DNA of 64,000 nt from Planctomyces sp. SH-PL62 (GTDB lineage: Bacteria; Planctomycetota; Planctomycetia; Isosphaerales; Isosphaeraceae). Positions within the stretch are counted from its first letter, which is position 1; each line of letters begins with the position of its first letter. The position numbers and the translations under genes were made by a program. Of this stretch, positions 19,297 to 28,805 are shown one piece after another. The notes beneath the pieces are model-generated. The model made no database searches. It saw only the letters and a program-made list of their open reading frames with translations, and was not told where the DNA came from. Location of the stretch: contig NZ_CP011273.1 of NCBI RefSeq assembly GCF_001610895.1, positions 62,001 through 126,000 on the forward strand, written 5' to 3'.

Positions 19297-22200
19297 TTAC
19301 CGCGAGGTGACGGCCTTGGACTTGTCGCCGGGCTTGGCGAGGGCGCCGTGGGTCGCTTCCTCGTGGCCGATCCAGTCGATGAGGATCGGGGTGGCGATGT
19401 AGACGGTGCTGTAGGTTCCGCTGAGGAAGCCGACGACCAGGGCGAAGGCGAAGCCGTGGAGCCCCTCGCCGCCGAGGACGTAGAGGACGACGACGACGAG
19501 CCAGGCGGTCAGCGACGTCAGGATCGTCCGGCTGAGGGTCTGGTTGATGGCGGCGTTGACCAGCTGCGGGGTGAGGTGGGGGGTCTTCCCCTTGATCTCC
19601 CGGATGCGGTCGAAGATGACGATCGTGTCGTTCACCGAGAAGCCGATGAGCGTGAGGAAGGCCGCGACGATCGGCAGGTCGATCTTGAACTGGTCGATCA
19701 TCAGGAGCGTGTTCAGGCCCGGGACGAGCGCCAGCCAGTAGCTGACGGCGATGGCCCCCAGGGTGATGAGGACGTCGTGGACGACGGCGAGCACCGCGGC
19801 CAGGCCGTAGGTGAACGAGTGGAACCGCCACCAGAGGTAGGCCACGATGATGATCCAGCTCGCCACGGTGGCGATCAGGGCCAGGGTCCGGGTCTCCGAG
19901 GCGACCGTGCTGCCGAAGTTGGCGATCCGCTCGAAGAGCATGTCGCGGTTGTTCGCCAGCGAGTCCTTCAGGGCTTCCAGCTCGGCCTTGGCGACGTCGG
20001 GCTCCAGGTCGGTCTTGAGGATCAGCTTGGTCCCCTCGGCGCGGGCCTTGCCGCCGGAGCCGGCGGCGGTGATCTCGAACCGCGAGTTCGGGTTGACGAT
20101 CCCGGCGGCGTCGAGGACCCGGGCGAACTCGGACGAGACCACCTGGGCCGGGGGCTGGGTGCTGTTGAACGAGGTGGTGTTGAACGCCAGCTCGTACTCG
20201 CGGCCGCCGGCGAACCGGGCGACCATCGAGGGGGCGGACTTCGCCGCGGCGGACGCCGACGCCGGGGCCGCGGGCTCGCCGATCGCCTTCTCGGGGCCGA
20301 CGGTCATGTCGATCTTGGCGAGCGACGGGCCGAACGCCTCGATGATCTGGTTCTTGACCTTCTGCGAGTCCTGCTCGGTGGTCCGGATGTTGAACCGGGC
20401 CGCCTGCTCCTTCTGGTTCTGGCTGACGCGGAGGCTCTCGATGGTGACGTCGGGGAGGACGCCGGCCTTCTCGCGGACGAGCTCGGTCCGCTGGCTGGAG
20501 GAGAGGCTGCGGACGGTGGCGTCGGCCTCGTTCAGCCGGATGGTCACCAGGGTGCCGCCGGTGAAGTCGATGTTGTACATCGTCCGGCCGCGGGCGAAGA
20601 ACGCCCCCAGGCCCAGCAGGATCACGACGAGGGAGACGGCCATGCAGTAGTAGCGGGGGCCGACGAAGTCGATGTTCGTCTTGTCCAGCATCTGGCGGAA
20701 GTGCAATTCGCGCAGCCAGCCGCGGGCGTAGGCGGTCTCGAAGATGTGCCGCGACATGAAGACGGCGGTGAACAGGTTCCAGAGCATGCCCAGGATCATC
20801 GTCAGGGCGAAGCCCTTCACTTCCTCGGTGCCGACGGCGTAGAGCACGATCGCCGCGAGCAGGTTGGTGACGTGGGAGTCGAAGATCGTCACCCAGGCCC
20901 GGTTGAAGCCGTTGCGGATCTGCTGCGCCAGCCCGGCGCCGCGCTCCTTCTCCTCGCGCATGCGTTCGAAGACCAGCACGTTGGCGTCGACCGCCATGCC
21001 GATCGTCAGGGCGAGCCCGGCCAGGCCGGGGAGCGAGAAAGTGGCCTGGATGAAGGCCATCGAGCCCACCAGGAGGATCATGTTGACGACCAGGGCCACC
21101 ACCGCCACCACGCCGGCGAAGCGGTAGTAGATGATCATGAAGACGGGGACGACGAGCATCGAGACCCAGATGGCCCGCCAGCCCTTGGCGATCGAGTCCT
21201 CGCCGAGCGTCGGGCCGACGTTCTCCTCCTGGAGCGGCGTCGGGTCGAGGCTCGCCGGCAGGCTGCCGGCCTGGAGGATGTTGATGAGGTGCTGGACCTC
21301 CTTGACCTTGAACCCCTGGCCGCCCCCCTCGATGATCCCCGAGTCGCGGATCTCCGAGTTGATCGACGGGGCCGACATCACCAGGTTGTCCAGCAGGATC
21401 GCCAGCTGGTAGCGGAAGGCGTCCCCCTCCTCGGGCAGGTGCTCGCGGGTGAGCTGGCCGAAGCGGCGGGCGCCCTGGCGGTTGAACTGGAAGCCGACCG
21501 CCGGCTGGAGCTTCTCGTCGGTCTGCATGTAGGCCCGCGAGAGGTACTTGCCGGTGACGTCCTGGCGGTCCTGGACGCAGAGGATGTAGGTCTCGGTGCG
21601 GCCCTCGGAGACCTTCTCCTCGCGGACGATCGGGTCGCCCGGGCGGGGGTTGGTCGGGTCGCCGCCGCGGATCCCGCTGGGGTTGTACTCGACCCGGTAC
21701 GAGGCGATCGAGCCGAGGTTGTGGGGCTCGGCCAGGGTGAGCGTGTCGTTCGTGTTCCGGAGGATCGGGATCGCCAGCGTCTTGTCGGCGCCGGTCGCGT
21801 CCTTGCCGGTCAGGACGACTTCCACCCCGGCGTAGAGGTCGCGCTTCCAGTTCTGCTGGGGGTCGGTGATCGAGGCCTCGGTGAACTGGGGCTCGGTCCC
21901 GGTGGAGACCTCGCCCAGCCGCGCCCACTTGTAGCGCGCGGGGGGCTTGGCCAGGCCGCCGGGGCCCATCGCGCGGGCGATCGCCTCGGAGTCGTGCTTC
22001 TGGTTGGCGAGGATCCGGAACTCAAGCGAGCCGACGTCCGTCAGCATCTTCTTGATCTCCTCGACCTCCTCCGGGCTCGCCTTCGGCAGGATGATCTCGA
22101 TCCGGTTGTTGCCGATGTTGCGGATCGGCGTCTCCTTGACCCCCTGCGGGTCGGCCCGCTGCTTCAGCGCGGCGATCAGCTCCTCCATGTTGAAGTTGCC

Positions 22201-22359
22201 GGACGACGTACTCTCCTTGGCGACCTCGTAGACGAGGATCGTCCCTCCGGAGAGGTCGATGCCCAGCTTCAACTTCTTCTCGGGGGGAGACATGGCGATC
22301 AGGCCCAGGAGGGTCGATCCCACGATCAAGATGCTCTTCCAGTTCACAAGGTTCTTCAT
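19297..22359 (-). CDS. secDF: Protein translocase SecDF fusion
   Basis: Proton-driven accessory of the Sec translocon that pulls exported proteins across the inner membrane. The 1020-residue product joins SecD (residues 1 to about 555) and SecF (from about 560). The SecD half has an N-terminal helix, LGIDLSGGT, the large periplasmic P1 region and the helix block GLALTIGMAVDANVLVFERM. The SecF half has NIDFTGGT, a shorter periplasmic domain and LIGFSVNDTIVIFDRIRE. There are two six-helix sets. Fusion is common in planctomycetes and Firmicutes. It lies 245 bases after yajC and is followed by a strong terminator. Confidence 0.96.
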   Translation of the reverse strand: MKNLVNWKSILIVGSTLLGLIAMSPPEKKLKLGIDLSGGTILVYEVAKESTSSGNFNMEELIAALKQRADPQGVKETPIRNIGNNRIEIILPKASPEEVEEIKKMLTDVGSLEFRILANQKHDSEAIARAMGPGGLAKPPARYKWARLGEVSTGTEPQFTEASITDPQQNWKRDLYAGVEVVLTGKDATGADKTLAIPILRNTNDTLTLAEPHNLGSIASYRVEYNPSGIRGGDPTNPRPGDPIVREEKVSEGRTETYILCVQDRQDVTGKYLSRAYMQTDEKLQPAVGFQFNRQGARRFGQLTREHLPEEGDAFRYQLAILLDNLVMSAPSINSEIRDSGIIEGGGQGFKVKEVQHLINILQAGSLPASLDPTPLQEENVGPTLGEDSIAKGWRAIWVSMLVVPVFMIIYYRFAGVVAVVALVVNMILLVGSMAFIQATFSLPGLAGLALTIGMAVDANVLVFERMREEKERGAGLAQQIRNGFNRAWVTIFDSHVTNLLAAIVLYAVGTEEVKGFALTMILGMLWNLFTAVFMSRHIFETAYARGWLRELHFRQMLDKTNIDFVGPRYYCMAVSLVVILLGLGAFFARGRTMYNIDFTGGTLVTIRLNEADATVRSLSSSQRTELVREKAGVLPDVTIESLRVSQNQKEQAARFNIRTTEQDSQKVKNQIIEAFGPSLAKIDMTVGPEKAIGEPAAPASASAAAKSAPSMVARFAGGREYELAFNTTSFNSTQPPAQVVSSEFARVLDAAGIVNPNSRFEITAAGSGGKARAEGTKLILKTDLEPDVAKAELEALKDSLANNRDMLFERIANFGSTVASETRTLALIATVASWIIIVAYLWWRFHSFTYGLAAVLAVVHDVLITLGAIAVSYWLALVPGLNTLLMIDQFKIDLPIVAAFLTLIGFSVNDTIVIFDRIREIKGKTPHLTPQLVNAAINQTLSRTILTSLTAWLVVVVLYVLGGEGLHGFAFALVVGFLSGTYSTVYIATPILIDWIGHEEATHGALAKPGDKSKAVTSR

Positions 22360-22467
22360 CGGCGTTCCTCAAGCCCCGCAGGCGGCGGCCGACCGCGGTC
22401 CCTGGTCGGCGGAAATCGGGATGGGATCGGATTCGATCGGAGAAATCAGGATGGCTCGATCTGCACG

Positions 22468-22490
22468 CCCCCTCGCGGGGGAGGCGGCCC
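22468..22490 (+). repeat. Degenerate fragment of the dispersed palindromic repeat
   Basis: GCCCCCTCGCGGGGGAGGCG followed by GCC, between secDF and yajC, matches the core hairpin of the repeats at 14056 and 37173 but lacks the GGATGAGGGG tail. Confidence 0.45.
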
Positions 22491-22604
22491 TCGGCGTCCG
22501 AACGGTCGGCGTCCGGGGACGTTCGACGCCCGGCCGCATCGGCGAGGCGAGGAGGCGACGGGGCCCGGCGCGGCCGGGAATCGCCGCTCCGGGGGACGGA
22601 ACGC

Positions 22605-22949
22605 TCAGTCCGACCCCGGTCCTTCCAGGACCCGGACGACGCTGGCGCGGGTGACGCTCATCTTGACCCCCTTGTCGTCGTCGATCCGCAGGCCGATGCG
22701 GTCCGACGACGGGTCGATCGAGACGACGGTCCCGTAGATCCCACCGGCGGTGACGACCTTGTCGTTCTTCTTCAGGGAGTCGATCATCGCCCGCCGCTTC
22801 TTCTCCTGCTCCTTCTGGGGCATGTAGATCATGAAATAGAAGAGCAAGGGGATCGGCATCAGGAACAGGAGCGTCGTCCAGTTGCTGGGCGGCGCGCCCC
22901 CGTCCTGGGCGAAGAGGGGGCCGATCACGTCGAACAATCCTGGCATCAT
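22605..22949 (-). CDS. yajC: Preprotein translocase subunit YajC
   Basis: Small single-helix membrane protein associated with SecDF. The 114-residue product has an N-terminal transmembrane helix (LLFLMPIPLLFYFMIYM) directly followed by PQKEQEKKRRAMIDSLKKND and the VTAGGIYGTV domain, matching the family. Two ATG codons are adjacent, so the start is uncertain by one residue, and no strong ribosome site is visible. It sits between tgt and secDF, the standard order. Confidence 0.95.
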   Translation of the reverse strand: MMPGLFDVIGPLFAQDGGAPPSNWTTLLFLMPIPLLFYFMIYMPQKEQEKKRRAMIDSLKKNDKVVTAGGIYGTVVSIDPSSDRIGLRIDDDKGVKMSVTRASVVRVLEGPGSD

Positions 22950-23049
22950 GGGGGTCCGATAAAGGCTCGTTGGGTTTCGCGAGGGGGGCCGCGGCGCGGA
23001 CGCGGGACTCGAAACCCGTCGGCGGCCGGATTTTCCTGCACTCTAACGC

Positions 23050-24216
23050 CTAGGGTCCCAGGGCTTCAAGCACTTCCAACCGCAACTGGACGAATCGGCC
23101 GGCGCGGATCGCTTCCCGCGCCCGCCGCATCAGGCGGTGGAGATACGCCAGGTTGTGGATCGACGCCAGGATCGGCCCCAGCATCTCCTTCGCCAGGAAC
23201 AGGTGCCGCAGGTAGGCCCGCGAGAACTTCGCGCAGGCGAGGCAGTCGCACCCCTCCTCCAGCGGCCGGGGGTCGCGGGCGTGGGCCGCGTTGCGGAGCT
23301 TCACCGGGCCCTGGTCGGTGAAGCAGGTGGCGTTGCGGCCGTTGCGGGTGGGCATCACGCAGTCGAACAGGTCGATCCCCGCCAGCACGGCGTCGAGCAG
23401 GTCCTGCGGGCGGCCCACCCCCATCAGGTAACGGGGACGGTCCTCCGGGAGCCGGTGGACGGAGACGTCGAGCGCCCGGCGGACCTCCTCGCGGCTCTCG
23501 CCCACGCTCACGCCGCCGACCGCGTAGCCGTCGAAATCCATCGCGATCAGGGCCTCGGCGCAGCGGGCCCGGAGGTCCTCGTGGGAGCCCCCCTGGACGA
23601 TGCCGAAGAGGGCCTGGTCGGGGCGTCGCCTCGCCTCCCGGCAGCGGCCGGCCCAGGCGATCGTGCGGTTCACGGCCGCCTCCACGTCCGCCTTGGCGGC
23701 CGGCAGGGCCGGGCACTGGTCCAGGCACATCGCGACGTCCGCCCCCAGGGCCTCCTGGATCGCCACGGCGCGCTCGGGGGTCAGCTCCAGCAGCCGGCCG
23801 TCGAGGTGCGACCGGAACGTCGCCCCCCGGTCGGTGATCTTCGCCTTGTCGGCCAGGCTGAAGACCTGGAACCCCCCCGAATCCGTGAGGATGGGGCCGT
23901 CCCAGGCCATGAAGCGATGCAGGCCCCCCATCGCCGCGACCGTCTCCTCGCCGGGGCGGAGGGCCAGGTGGTAGGTGTTGGCGAGCACCATCCGCGAGCC
24001 GACGTCGCGGAGCTGGTCCGGGGTCAGGCCCTTCACGGTCGCCTGCGTGCCGACCGGCATGAAGGCGGGGGTCTCGACCGGGCCGTGGAGGGTGTCGAGC
24101 CTCCCCGCGCGGGCGGCCGAACCGGCGTCGCGCGCCGTCGCCGTGAAGCGGACGGGGCGGACGCCGGGCGTGGGGCTCGCGGCGAGGGGCGCGGCGGGGG
24201 CGGTTTCCGGGCTCAA
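23050..24216 (-). CDS. tgt: tRNA-guanine transglycosylase
   Basis: Exchanges guanine-34 of GUN anticodon tRNAs for preQ1 in queuosine synthesis. The 388-residue product shows [22 protein letters not shown], the catalytic [17 protein letters not shown], the nucleophile region [15 protein letters not shown], and the zinc site [17 protein letters not shown]. The usual FDEC is here LDQC, a small variation. The gene starts 7 bases after the TPR-alpha-CTD gene and precedes yajC and secDF, a conserved arrangement. Confidence 0.95.
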   Translation of the reverse strand: MSPETAPAAPLAASPTPGVRPVRFTATARDAGSAARAGRLDTLHGPVETPAFMPVGTQATVKGLTPDQLRDVGSRMVLANTYHLALRPGEETVAAMGGLHRFMAWDGPILTDSGGFQVFSLADKAKITDRGATFRSHLDGRLLELTPERAVAIQEALGADVAMCLDQCPALPAAKADVEAAVNRTIAWAGRCREARRRPDQALFGIVQGGSHEDLRARCAEALIAMDFDGYAVGGVSVGESREEVRRALDVSVHRLPEDRPRYLMGVGRPQDLLDAVLAGIDLFDCVMPTRNGRNATCFTDQGPVKLRNAAHARDPRPLEEGCDCLACAKFSRAYLRHLFLAKEMLGPILASIHNLAYLHRLMRRAREAIRAGRFVQLRLEVLEALGP

Positions 24217-24223
24217 GGTGGGG

Positions 24224-25615
24224 TCAGTCGTTCTTGAGTTTCAGGCCGAGGGCCGAGAGCTTGTCGCGGACCTCGTTGAGCGAGGTGACGCCGAAGTTCT
24301 TGCACTCCAGCAGGTCGTCCCCCGACCGCTTGGTCAGGTCGCCCACGGTCTGCAAGTTCAGCTTGCTCATGCACTTGCGCGCCCGCACCGACAGGCTCAG
24401 CTCGCTGATCGGCTTGCTCAGCATGGCCTGGACCTCGGGCGAGACCTCCTGCGCCGGCTCGGCGCGGTGGTCGTTCCCGCCGGGGCCGCCGCGCTCGGCG
24501 CCTTCCAGCGCCATGCCCAGCCGGACCCCCTTGGAGCGCATCATCTCCTTGATCTCGGCCAGCGAGGTCTCGCCGAAGTTCTTGGAGGCCAGCAGCGCCG
24601 CCTCGGTCGTCCGGGTGAGGTCGCCCAGCGTCCGGATGTTCATCTTGCGGAGGCAGTTGCGGCTCCGCACCGACAGCTCGAAGTCGGTGACCGGGATCTC
24701 CAGCAGCTGCTTGAGGACGGTGTAGCCCTTCTCGGCTTCCTCGTCGTAGTACATCCCCTTGCTGGCCTGGCAGTCCTTGAAGAACAGCCGGGCGCGGGGG
24801 TGGTTGGGGTCGTAGTCGAGCACGTGCCGGTAGCACTGCTCGGCCTCCCGGAACTTCATCTCGTCCTCGTACAGCACGCCCAGGTTGATCCAGGCGGCGA
24901 GCGGCACCGGGGGCCGTTCGGTGCACCGCTTGTAGAAGTCGACGGCGGCGTCGTCGTTGCCGTAGAGGTCGTTGATGTAGGCCAGCTCGAAGAGCGCGCC
25001 GTTGTGGTCGCGGTCGAGGGCCAGGGCCTTCTCCAGCTCGGCGGCGGCCAGCTCCAGGTCCCCTTCGGCGGCGAGCACCGCGCCCTGCTGGAAGTGGTAC
25101 TCGGCCGACGAGCCGACCGACGTCTCCAGCCCCCCGAGGATCGTCTTGGCCTCCTGGAACTTCCCGGCGGCCTGCTCGAACTTGCCGTTGGACTGGTCGG
25201 CCTGGCCCAGCCGACGCAGGGCGCCGGCGCGGCGAAGCTCCGAGTTCTTGGCGTCGTAGCCGAGCTTGGCCGACTTCGCGAAGGCGTCGGCCGCCTCCTG
25301 GTAACGCTGGAGGTTCTCCGCGGCCAGGCCCTGGAAATACAGGGCCATCCCGACGTCGCCGGCGCGCTTCAGGTTGTCCAGGCCGGCGGCGTATCGGCCC
25401 AGCAGGACCTCGCCGACGCCCAGGCGGAGGTTGGTCTCCTGGCTGCCGCTGGGCTGCTGCTTCTCGCGGTCGCGGATCGTCGCCACGGCGTCGCGGAGGG
25501 TCCGATAGCGGGACGGATCGCGGTTGAGCACCTCGCGCAGATCGGCGACGGCCGAAACATCGAAGGGCGTGCGATCCATGATCGCGCGGACGTCCGTGGT
25601 CATCATCTCAGTCAT
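24224..25615 (-). CDS. TPR protein with two C-terminal RNA polymerase alpha-CTD domains
   Basis: A 463-residue protein. Residues about 60-300 are tetratricopeptide repeats (for example [20 protein letters not shown] and [20 protein letters not shown]). Residues about 307-368 closely copy the alpha C-terminal domain of RNA polymerase ([33 protein letters not shown]), and 402-461 hold a second copy ([32 protein letters not shown]). Residues equivalent to E. coli alpha R265 (R317, R411), C269, G296, S299 and E302 are kept in both, and N268 only in the first, so DNA minor-groove binding is plausible. There is no polymerase-assembly domain. It leads the run with tgt, yajC and secDF. Role in transcription is inferred. 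Confidence 0.88.
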   Translation of the reverse strand: MTEMMTTDVRAIMDRTPFDVSAVADLREVLNRDPSRYRTLRDAVATIRDREKQQPSGSQETNLRLGVGEVLLGRYAAGLDNLKRAGDVGMALYFQGLAAENLQRYQEAADAFAKSAKLGYDAKNSELRRAGALRRLGQADQSNGKFEQAAGKFQEAKTILGGLETSVGSSAEYHFQQGAVLAAEGDLELAAAELEKALALDRDHNGALFELAYINDLYGNDDAAVDFYKRCTERPPVPLAAWINLGVLYEDEMKFREAEQCYRHVLDYDPNHPRARLFFKDCQASKGMYYDEEAEKGYTVLKQLLEIPVTDFELSVRSRNCLRKMNIRTLGDLTRTTEAALLASKNFGETSLAEIKEMMRSKGVRLGMALEGAERGGPGGNDHRAEPAQEVSPEVQAMLSKPISELSLSVRARKCMSKLNLQTVGDLTKRSGDDLLECKNFGVTSLNEVRDKLSALGLKLKND

Positions 25616-25936
25616 CGCCGAATAATCTCCCTGTTCCGCCCGCGTCCAGGCCGATCGCTCCCGCGCGCGCCGGGCCGCGACGACCTCTCGTCGGCGGGTG
25701 AATCCCAGATCGTACGCGAATTCCCTTGACTTGTCAAAGTCCGGCGTAACGCGCGCCGGGCGGCCTCGGCCGCCCGGAACTCCCCGGCCCTCCTCGGGCG
25801 CGGCCCGGCGATCTCGGGCGAATCCGGCCCCGCGAGGGTCCCCCCGACGCTATCTTCATAGAGGGTCGGCGATCGCGCGACGGCTCGCATCCCGTCGGGC
25901 CGACCGGCCGGCAAGAAGACCATCGGGGACCCGGAT
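25616..25936. other. Divergent promoter region
   Basis: About 320 bases between the divergent TPR-alpha-CTD and caspase-fold genes. TTGACTTGTCAAAG at about 25729-25742 contains the inverted repeat TTGAC/GTCAA, also a possible -35-like box or operator. No matching -10 was found. Confidence 0.35.
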
Positions 25937-27523
25937 ATGCGAATCGGAATCGGCCTGTTGGGAATCCTGGCGGCGCTGACGACGGCGCGGGCCGACGCGG
26001 GGACGCACGTCGTGACGTTCGGCGGCGGGCCGCCGTCGCACAACCAGATCTCGCTGGAGCGGAACGTCGCCTACTTCCAGCGCGTGCTCTCCAAGCTCGG
26101 CCTGGGCGGGATCCGCCACGACATCTACTTCGGCGACGGCGGCGCGGGCCCTTCGGTCCAGCACCGGATGCCCGAAGGGGACGAGCAGCGGCTGGCCAGG
26201 GCCCTGGGCCTGATCCTCTTCAACGACGACGACGGCGACCTGCGCTACTCCACGGTCGACATCCCCGGCCTGGTCGGCCCGTCGAGCGTCGCCAACCTCG
26301 ACGCCTGGTTCGAGCAGGTCGGCCGCGCCCTGCCGCCCGGCGAGCGGCTCTTCTTCTACTTCACCGGCCACGGCGGGCCCGACCCCAAGGGGGGCGATCA
26401 GCCCCGGAACACGTCGCTGGTCATGCCCGGGACCCCCAACGCCTACACCGTCGATCGGCTCGCCAGGCAGCTCGACGCGATGAGCCCGGACGTCGACGTG
26501 ACCCTGGTGATGGTCCAGTGCTACTCGGGCGGGTTCGCCAACGTGATCTACAACGAAGGCGACCCGGACAAGGGGTTCGCCCCCAACCCCCGCGCCGGCT
26601 TCTTCTCAACGATCGCCTCGCGGACCGCCGCCGGCTGCACGCCGGACATCTCCGAAGAGGACTACCACGAGTTCTCCACGTCCTTCTTCGAAGCCCTCGC
26701 CGGCGAGACCCGCACCGGGAAGCCCGTCGTCAGGCCCGACTTCGACGGCGACGGCCGGACCTCCTACGCCGAGGCGTTCGCCCACGTCCTGCTCTCGTCC
26801 GACACGATCGACATCCCCACCACGACCTCCGACCGCCTGCTCCGCGACCACAGCCGCTTCGCCCTCCCCGAGGACGACCCGGACCTCGGCCTGCTCCCCC
26901 AGGACGCCCCCTGGTCCGCCGTGCTCGCCGCCGCCGACCCCGCCCAGAAGGCGGCCCTCGAAGGGCTCTCGCAGATCCTCGGCCTCGACGGCGAGGACCG
27001 CCTGGCCCGCGCCCGCGAGCAGGCCAGGAGGATCGACCCCCGCCGCAACAACGGCCGCGGCCGGGGCCGGAACCGCCCCGCGAACCGCCCCGACGCCGCC
27101 CAGGCCGATCCCCCGCCCCGCCGCGAATACACCGCGCAGGCCCCGCCGACCGGGCCGAACGCCGCCCGCCGATCGAACCCCGCCGTGGGCCGCCTCCGCG
27201 CCGCCCTCGCCGAGCGCTGGCCCGAGCTGACCGTGCCGCTCCACCCCGAAGTCCCCCGGATCGTCGCTGAGCAGTCCGACGCCATCCGCCGCTTCCTCGA
27301 AGCCCATCCCGACTACCCGGCCATCTCCGGCCGACTCTCCCGCCGCCCCGCCCCTCTCGGCGACGACCCCGAGCGCACCTGGGTCAAGTACCAGCGCCTC
27401 CTCGAACGCGCCGACACCGTCATCCTCGCCGCCAACCTCCCCAAGACCGGCGACCCCGAAGCCCTCGGCGTCCTCCGCCGCCTCCTCGAACTGGAATCCC
27501 GCACCCTCGCCCCGGGCTCCTGA
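25937..27523 (+). CDS. Secreted caspase-fold (C13/C14-like) protein with EF-hand
   Basis: A 528-residue protein with a signal peptide (first 20 residues, ending ARAD). A caspase-like core follows: hydrophobic strand and His in FFYFTGHGG (His145), then strand and Cys in LVMVQCYSGGF (Cys195). The QCYSGG pattern resembles legumain/C13 and bacterial caspase-like enzymes. Residues 268-279 (DFDGDGRTSYAE) are a perfect EF-hand calcium loop, suggesting calcium dependence. From about 345 the sequence is an Arg/Pro/Asn-rich linker and a helical C-terminus unlike known domains. Target unknown. Export suggests an extracytoplasmic protease rather than a suicide effector. Confidence 0.8.
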   Translation: MRIGIGLLGILAALTTARADAGTHVVTFGGGPPSHNQISLERNVAYFQRVLSKLGLGGIRHDIYFGDGGAGPSVQHRMPEGDEQRLARALGLILFNDDDGDLRYSTVDIPGLVGPSSVANLDAWFEQVGRALPPGERLFFYFTGHGGPDPKGGDQPRNTSLVMPGTPNAYTVDRLARQLDAMSPDVDVTLVMVQCYSGGFANVIYNEGDPDKGFAPNPRAGFFSTIASRTAAGCTPDISEEDYHEFSTSFFEALAGETRTGKPVVRPDFDGDGRTSYAEAFAHVLLSSDTIDIPTTTSDRLLRDHSRFALPEDDPDLGLLPQDAPWSAVLAAADPAQKAALEGLSQILGLDGEDRLARAREQARRIDPRRNNGRGRGRNRPANRPDAAQADPPPRREYTAQAPPTGPNAARRSNPAVGRLRAALAERWPELTVPLHPEVPRIVAEQSDAIRRFLEAHPDYPAISGRLSRRPAPLGDDPERTWVKYQRLLERADTVILAANLPKTGDPEALGVLRRLLELESRTLAPGS

Positions 27524-27749
27524 CGGATTCTCAACGGCCAAACGCCAAACCTGGAGAAGCGGCGAGGGCCGCGCGCTCGATGGCCTTCCACCTCTGCGGT
27601 ATGTCCAACGCCGTACGTCCCCCCTTGTTTCGCCGCGTCTCCTCGAACGCGAAACCGGAGCGGCGAGCCGCGTCCCGCCGTGCGGCGGCCGGCCGTCGGT
27701 ACGGTTCTTGCTTAAGAAACCAGGCATTTGAGGGCGGAAGGGAGGGGAC

Positions 27750-28799
27750 ATGCGCGCGCTCACGGTAGTGCCGGGCACGGCGGGCTCGGCCCGGGTTGAA
27801 GACATCGCCGAACCGGACCCGGCCGAAGGCTCGGTGCTCGTCGAGACGATCGCCGTCGGCGTGTGCGGGACGGACCTCGAGATCACGTCCGGCGTATACG
27901 GGTGGGCCCCGCCCGGGCGGGGACGGCTCGTGCTCGGGCATGAGTCGCTCGGCCGGGTGCTCGAGGCCCCGGCCGGGAGCGGGCTATCCGCGGGCGATCT
28001 GGTCGCCGGGATCGTCCGCCACCCGGACCCGGTGCCGTGTCCGAACTGCGGCGTGGGCGAATGGGACATGTGCCGGAACGGGCGGTACACGGAGCGCGGG
28101 ATCAAGGAGATCGACGGATTCTGCCGCGAGCGGTTCCGGAGCGACCCCGGCTTCCTCGTCAAGGTCGCGCCGCACCTCGGGCTCCTCGGCGTCCTCATGG
28201 AGCCGGCGAGCGTCCTCGCCAAGGCCTGGGAGCACATCGAGCGGATCGGCGAGCGCGCCCTCTGGAGGCCGAAGACGTGCCTCGTCACCGGCGCGGGGCC
28301 GATCGGCCTCCTGGCGGCGATGATGGGGCGGCAGCGGGGGCTGGAAATTCACGTCCTCGACCGCGTCACCGAGGGGCCGAAGCCGGGGCTGGTGAGGGAC
28401 CTCGGCGCCCATTATCACACCGGCTCGGTGAAGGAGCTCTCGGCCGAGGCCGACGTCGTCGTCGAGTGCACCGGCGTCGGGCGGCTCGTCTTCGACATCC
28501 TCCAGACGACTCCGCCCGGGGCCATCACGTGCCTCACCGGCATCTCCTCCGGCGGGCGGCTGATCCCGACCGACGCGGGGGCGCTGAACAAGAGCATGGT
28601 GCTCGAGAACGACGTCGTCTTCGGCTCGGTGAACGCCAACCGCCGGCACTACGAGAAGGCGGCCGACGCGCTCGCCCGGGCCGACGCGGGGTGGCTGAAG
28701 CGGATCGTGAACCGGAGCGTCCCGCTCGACGCGTGGGCGGACGCCCTCGCCCGACGGCCCGACGACGTCAAGCCCATCATCCAGCTCGCGGAGGTTTGA
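27750..28799 (+). CDS. Zinc-dependent glucose 1-dehydrogenase, archaeal type
   Basis: Medium-chain dehydrogenase oxidising glucose to gluconolactone with NAD(P)+. The 349-residue product has the catalytic zinc residues Cys39 (GVCGTD) and His64-Glu65 (GHES), the structural zinc cysteines in CPNCGVGEWDMC (97-108), the nucleotide-binding TGAGPIGLLAAMMG and the Glucose_dehyd_C signature VFGSVNANRRHYEKAADAL. That C-terminal block separates this family from ordinary alcohol dehydrogenases. Six bases separate it from the GH15 gene, so they are co-transcribed. Its product would consume glucose freed by that enzyme. Confidence 0.92.
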   Translation: MRALTVVPGTAGSARVEDIAEPDPAEGSVLVETIAVGVCGTDLEITSGVYGWAPPGRGRLVLGHESLGRVLEAPAGSGLSAGDLVAGIVRHPDPVPCPNCGVGEWDMCRNGRYTERGIKEIDGFCRERFRSDPGFLVKVAPHLGLLGVLMEPASVLAKAWEHIERIGERALWRPKTCLVTGAGPIGLLAAMMGRQRGLEIHVLDRVTEGPKPGLVRDLGAHYHTGSVKELSAEADVVVECTGVGRLVFDILQTTPPGAITCLTGISSGGRLIPTDAGALNKSMVLENDVVFGSVNANRRHYEKAADALARADAGWLKRIVNRSVPLDAWADALARRPDDVKPIIQLAEV

Positions 28800-28805
28800 C
28801 GGCTC

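Noticed and set aside
17657-21928. 1423-residue open frame on the minus strand overlapping secDF and the peptidase in another frame
   Set aside because: Arg/Pro/Gly-rich shadow; the in-frame secDF and DmpA-type genes explain the region.
19348-22737. 1129-residue open frame on the + strand opposite secDF and yajC
   Set aside because: Antisense shadow of secDF/yajC caused by high GC; composition is Asp/Val/Gly/Arg-rich with no domain pattern.
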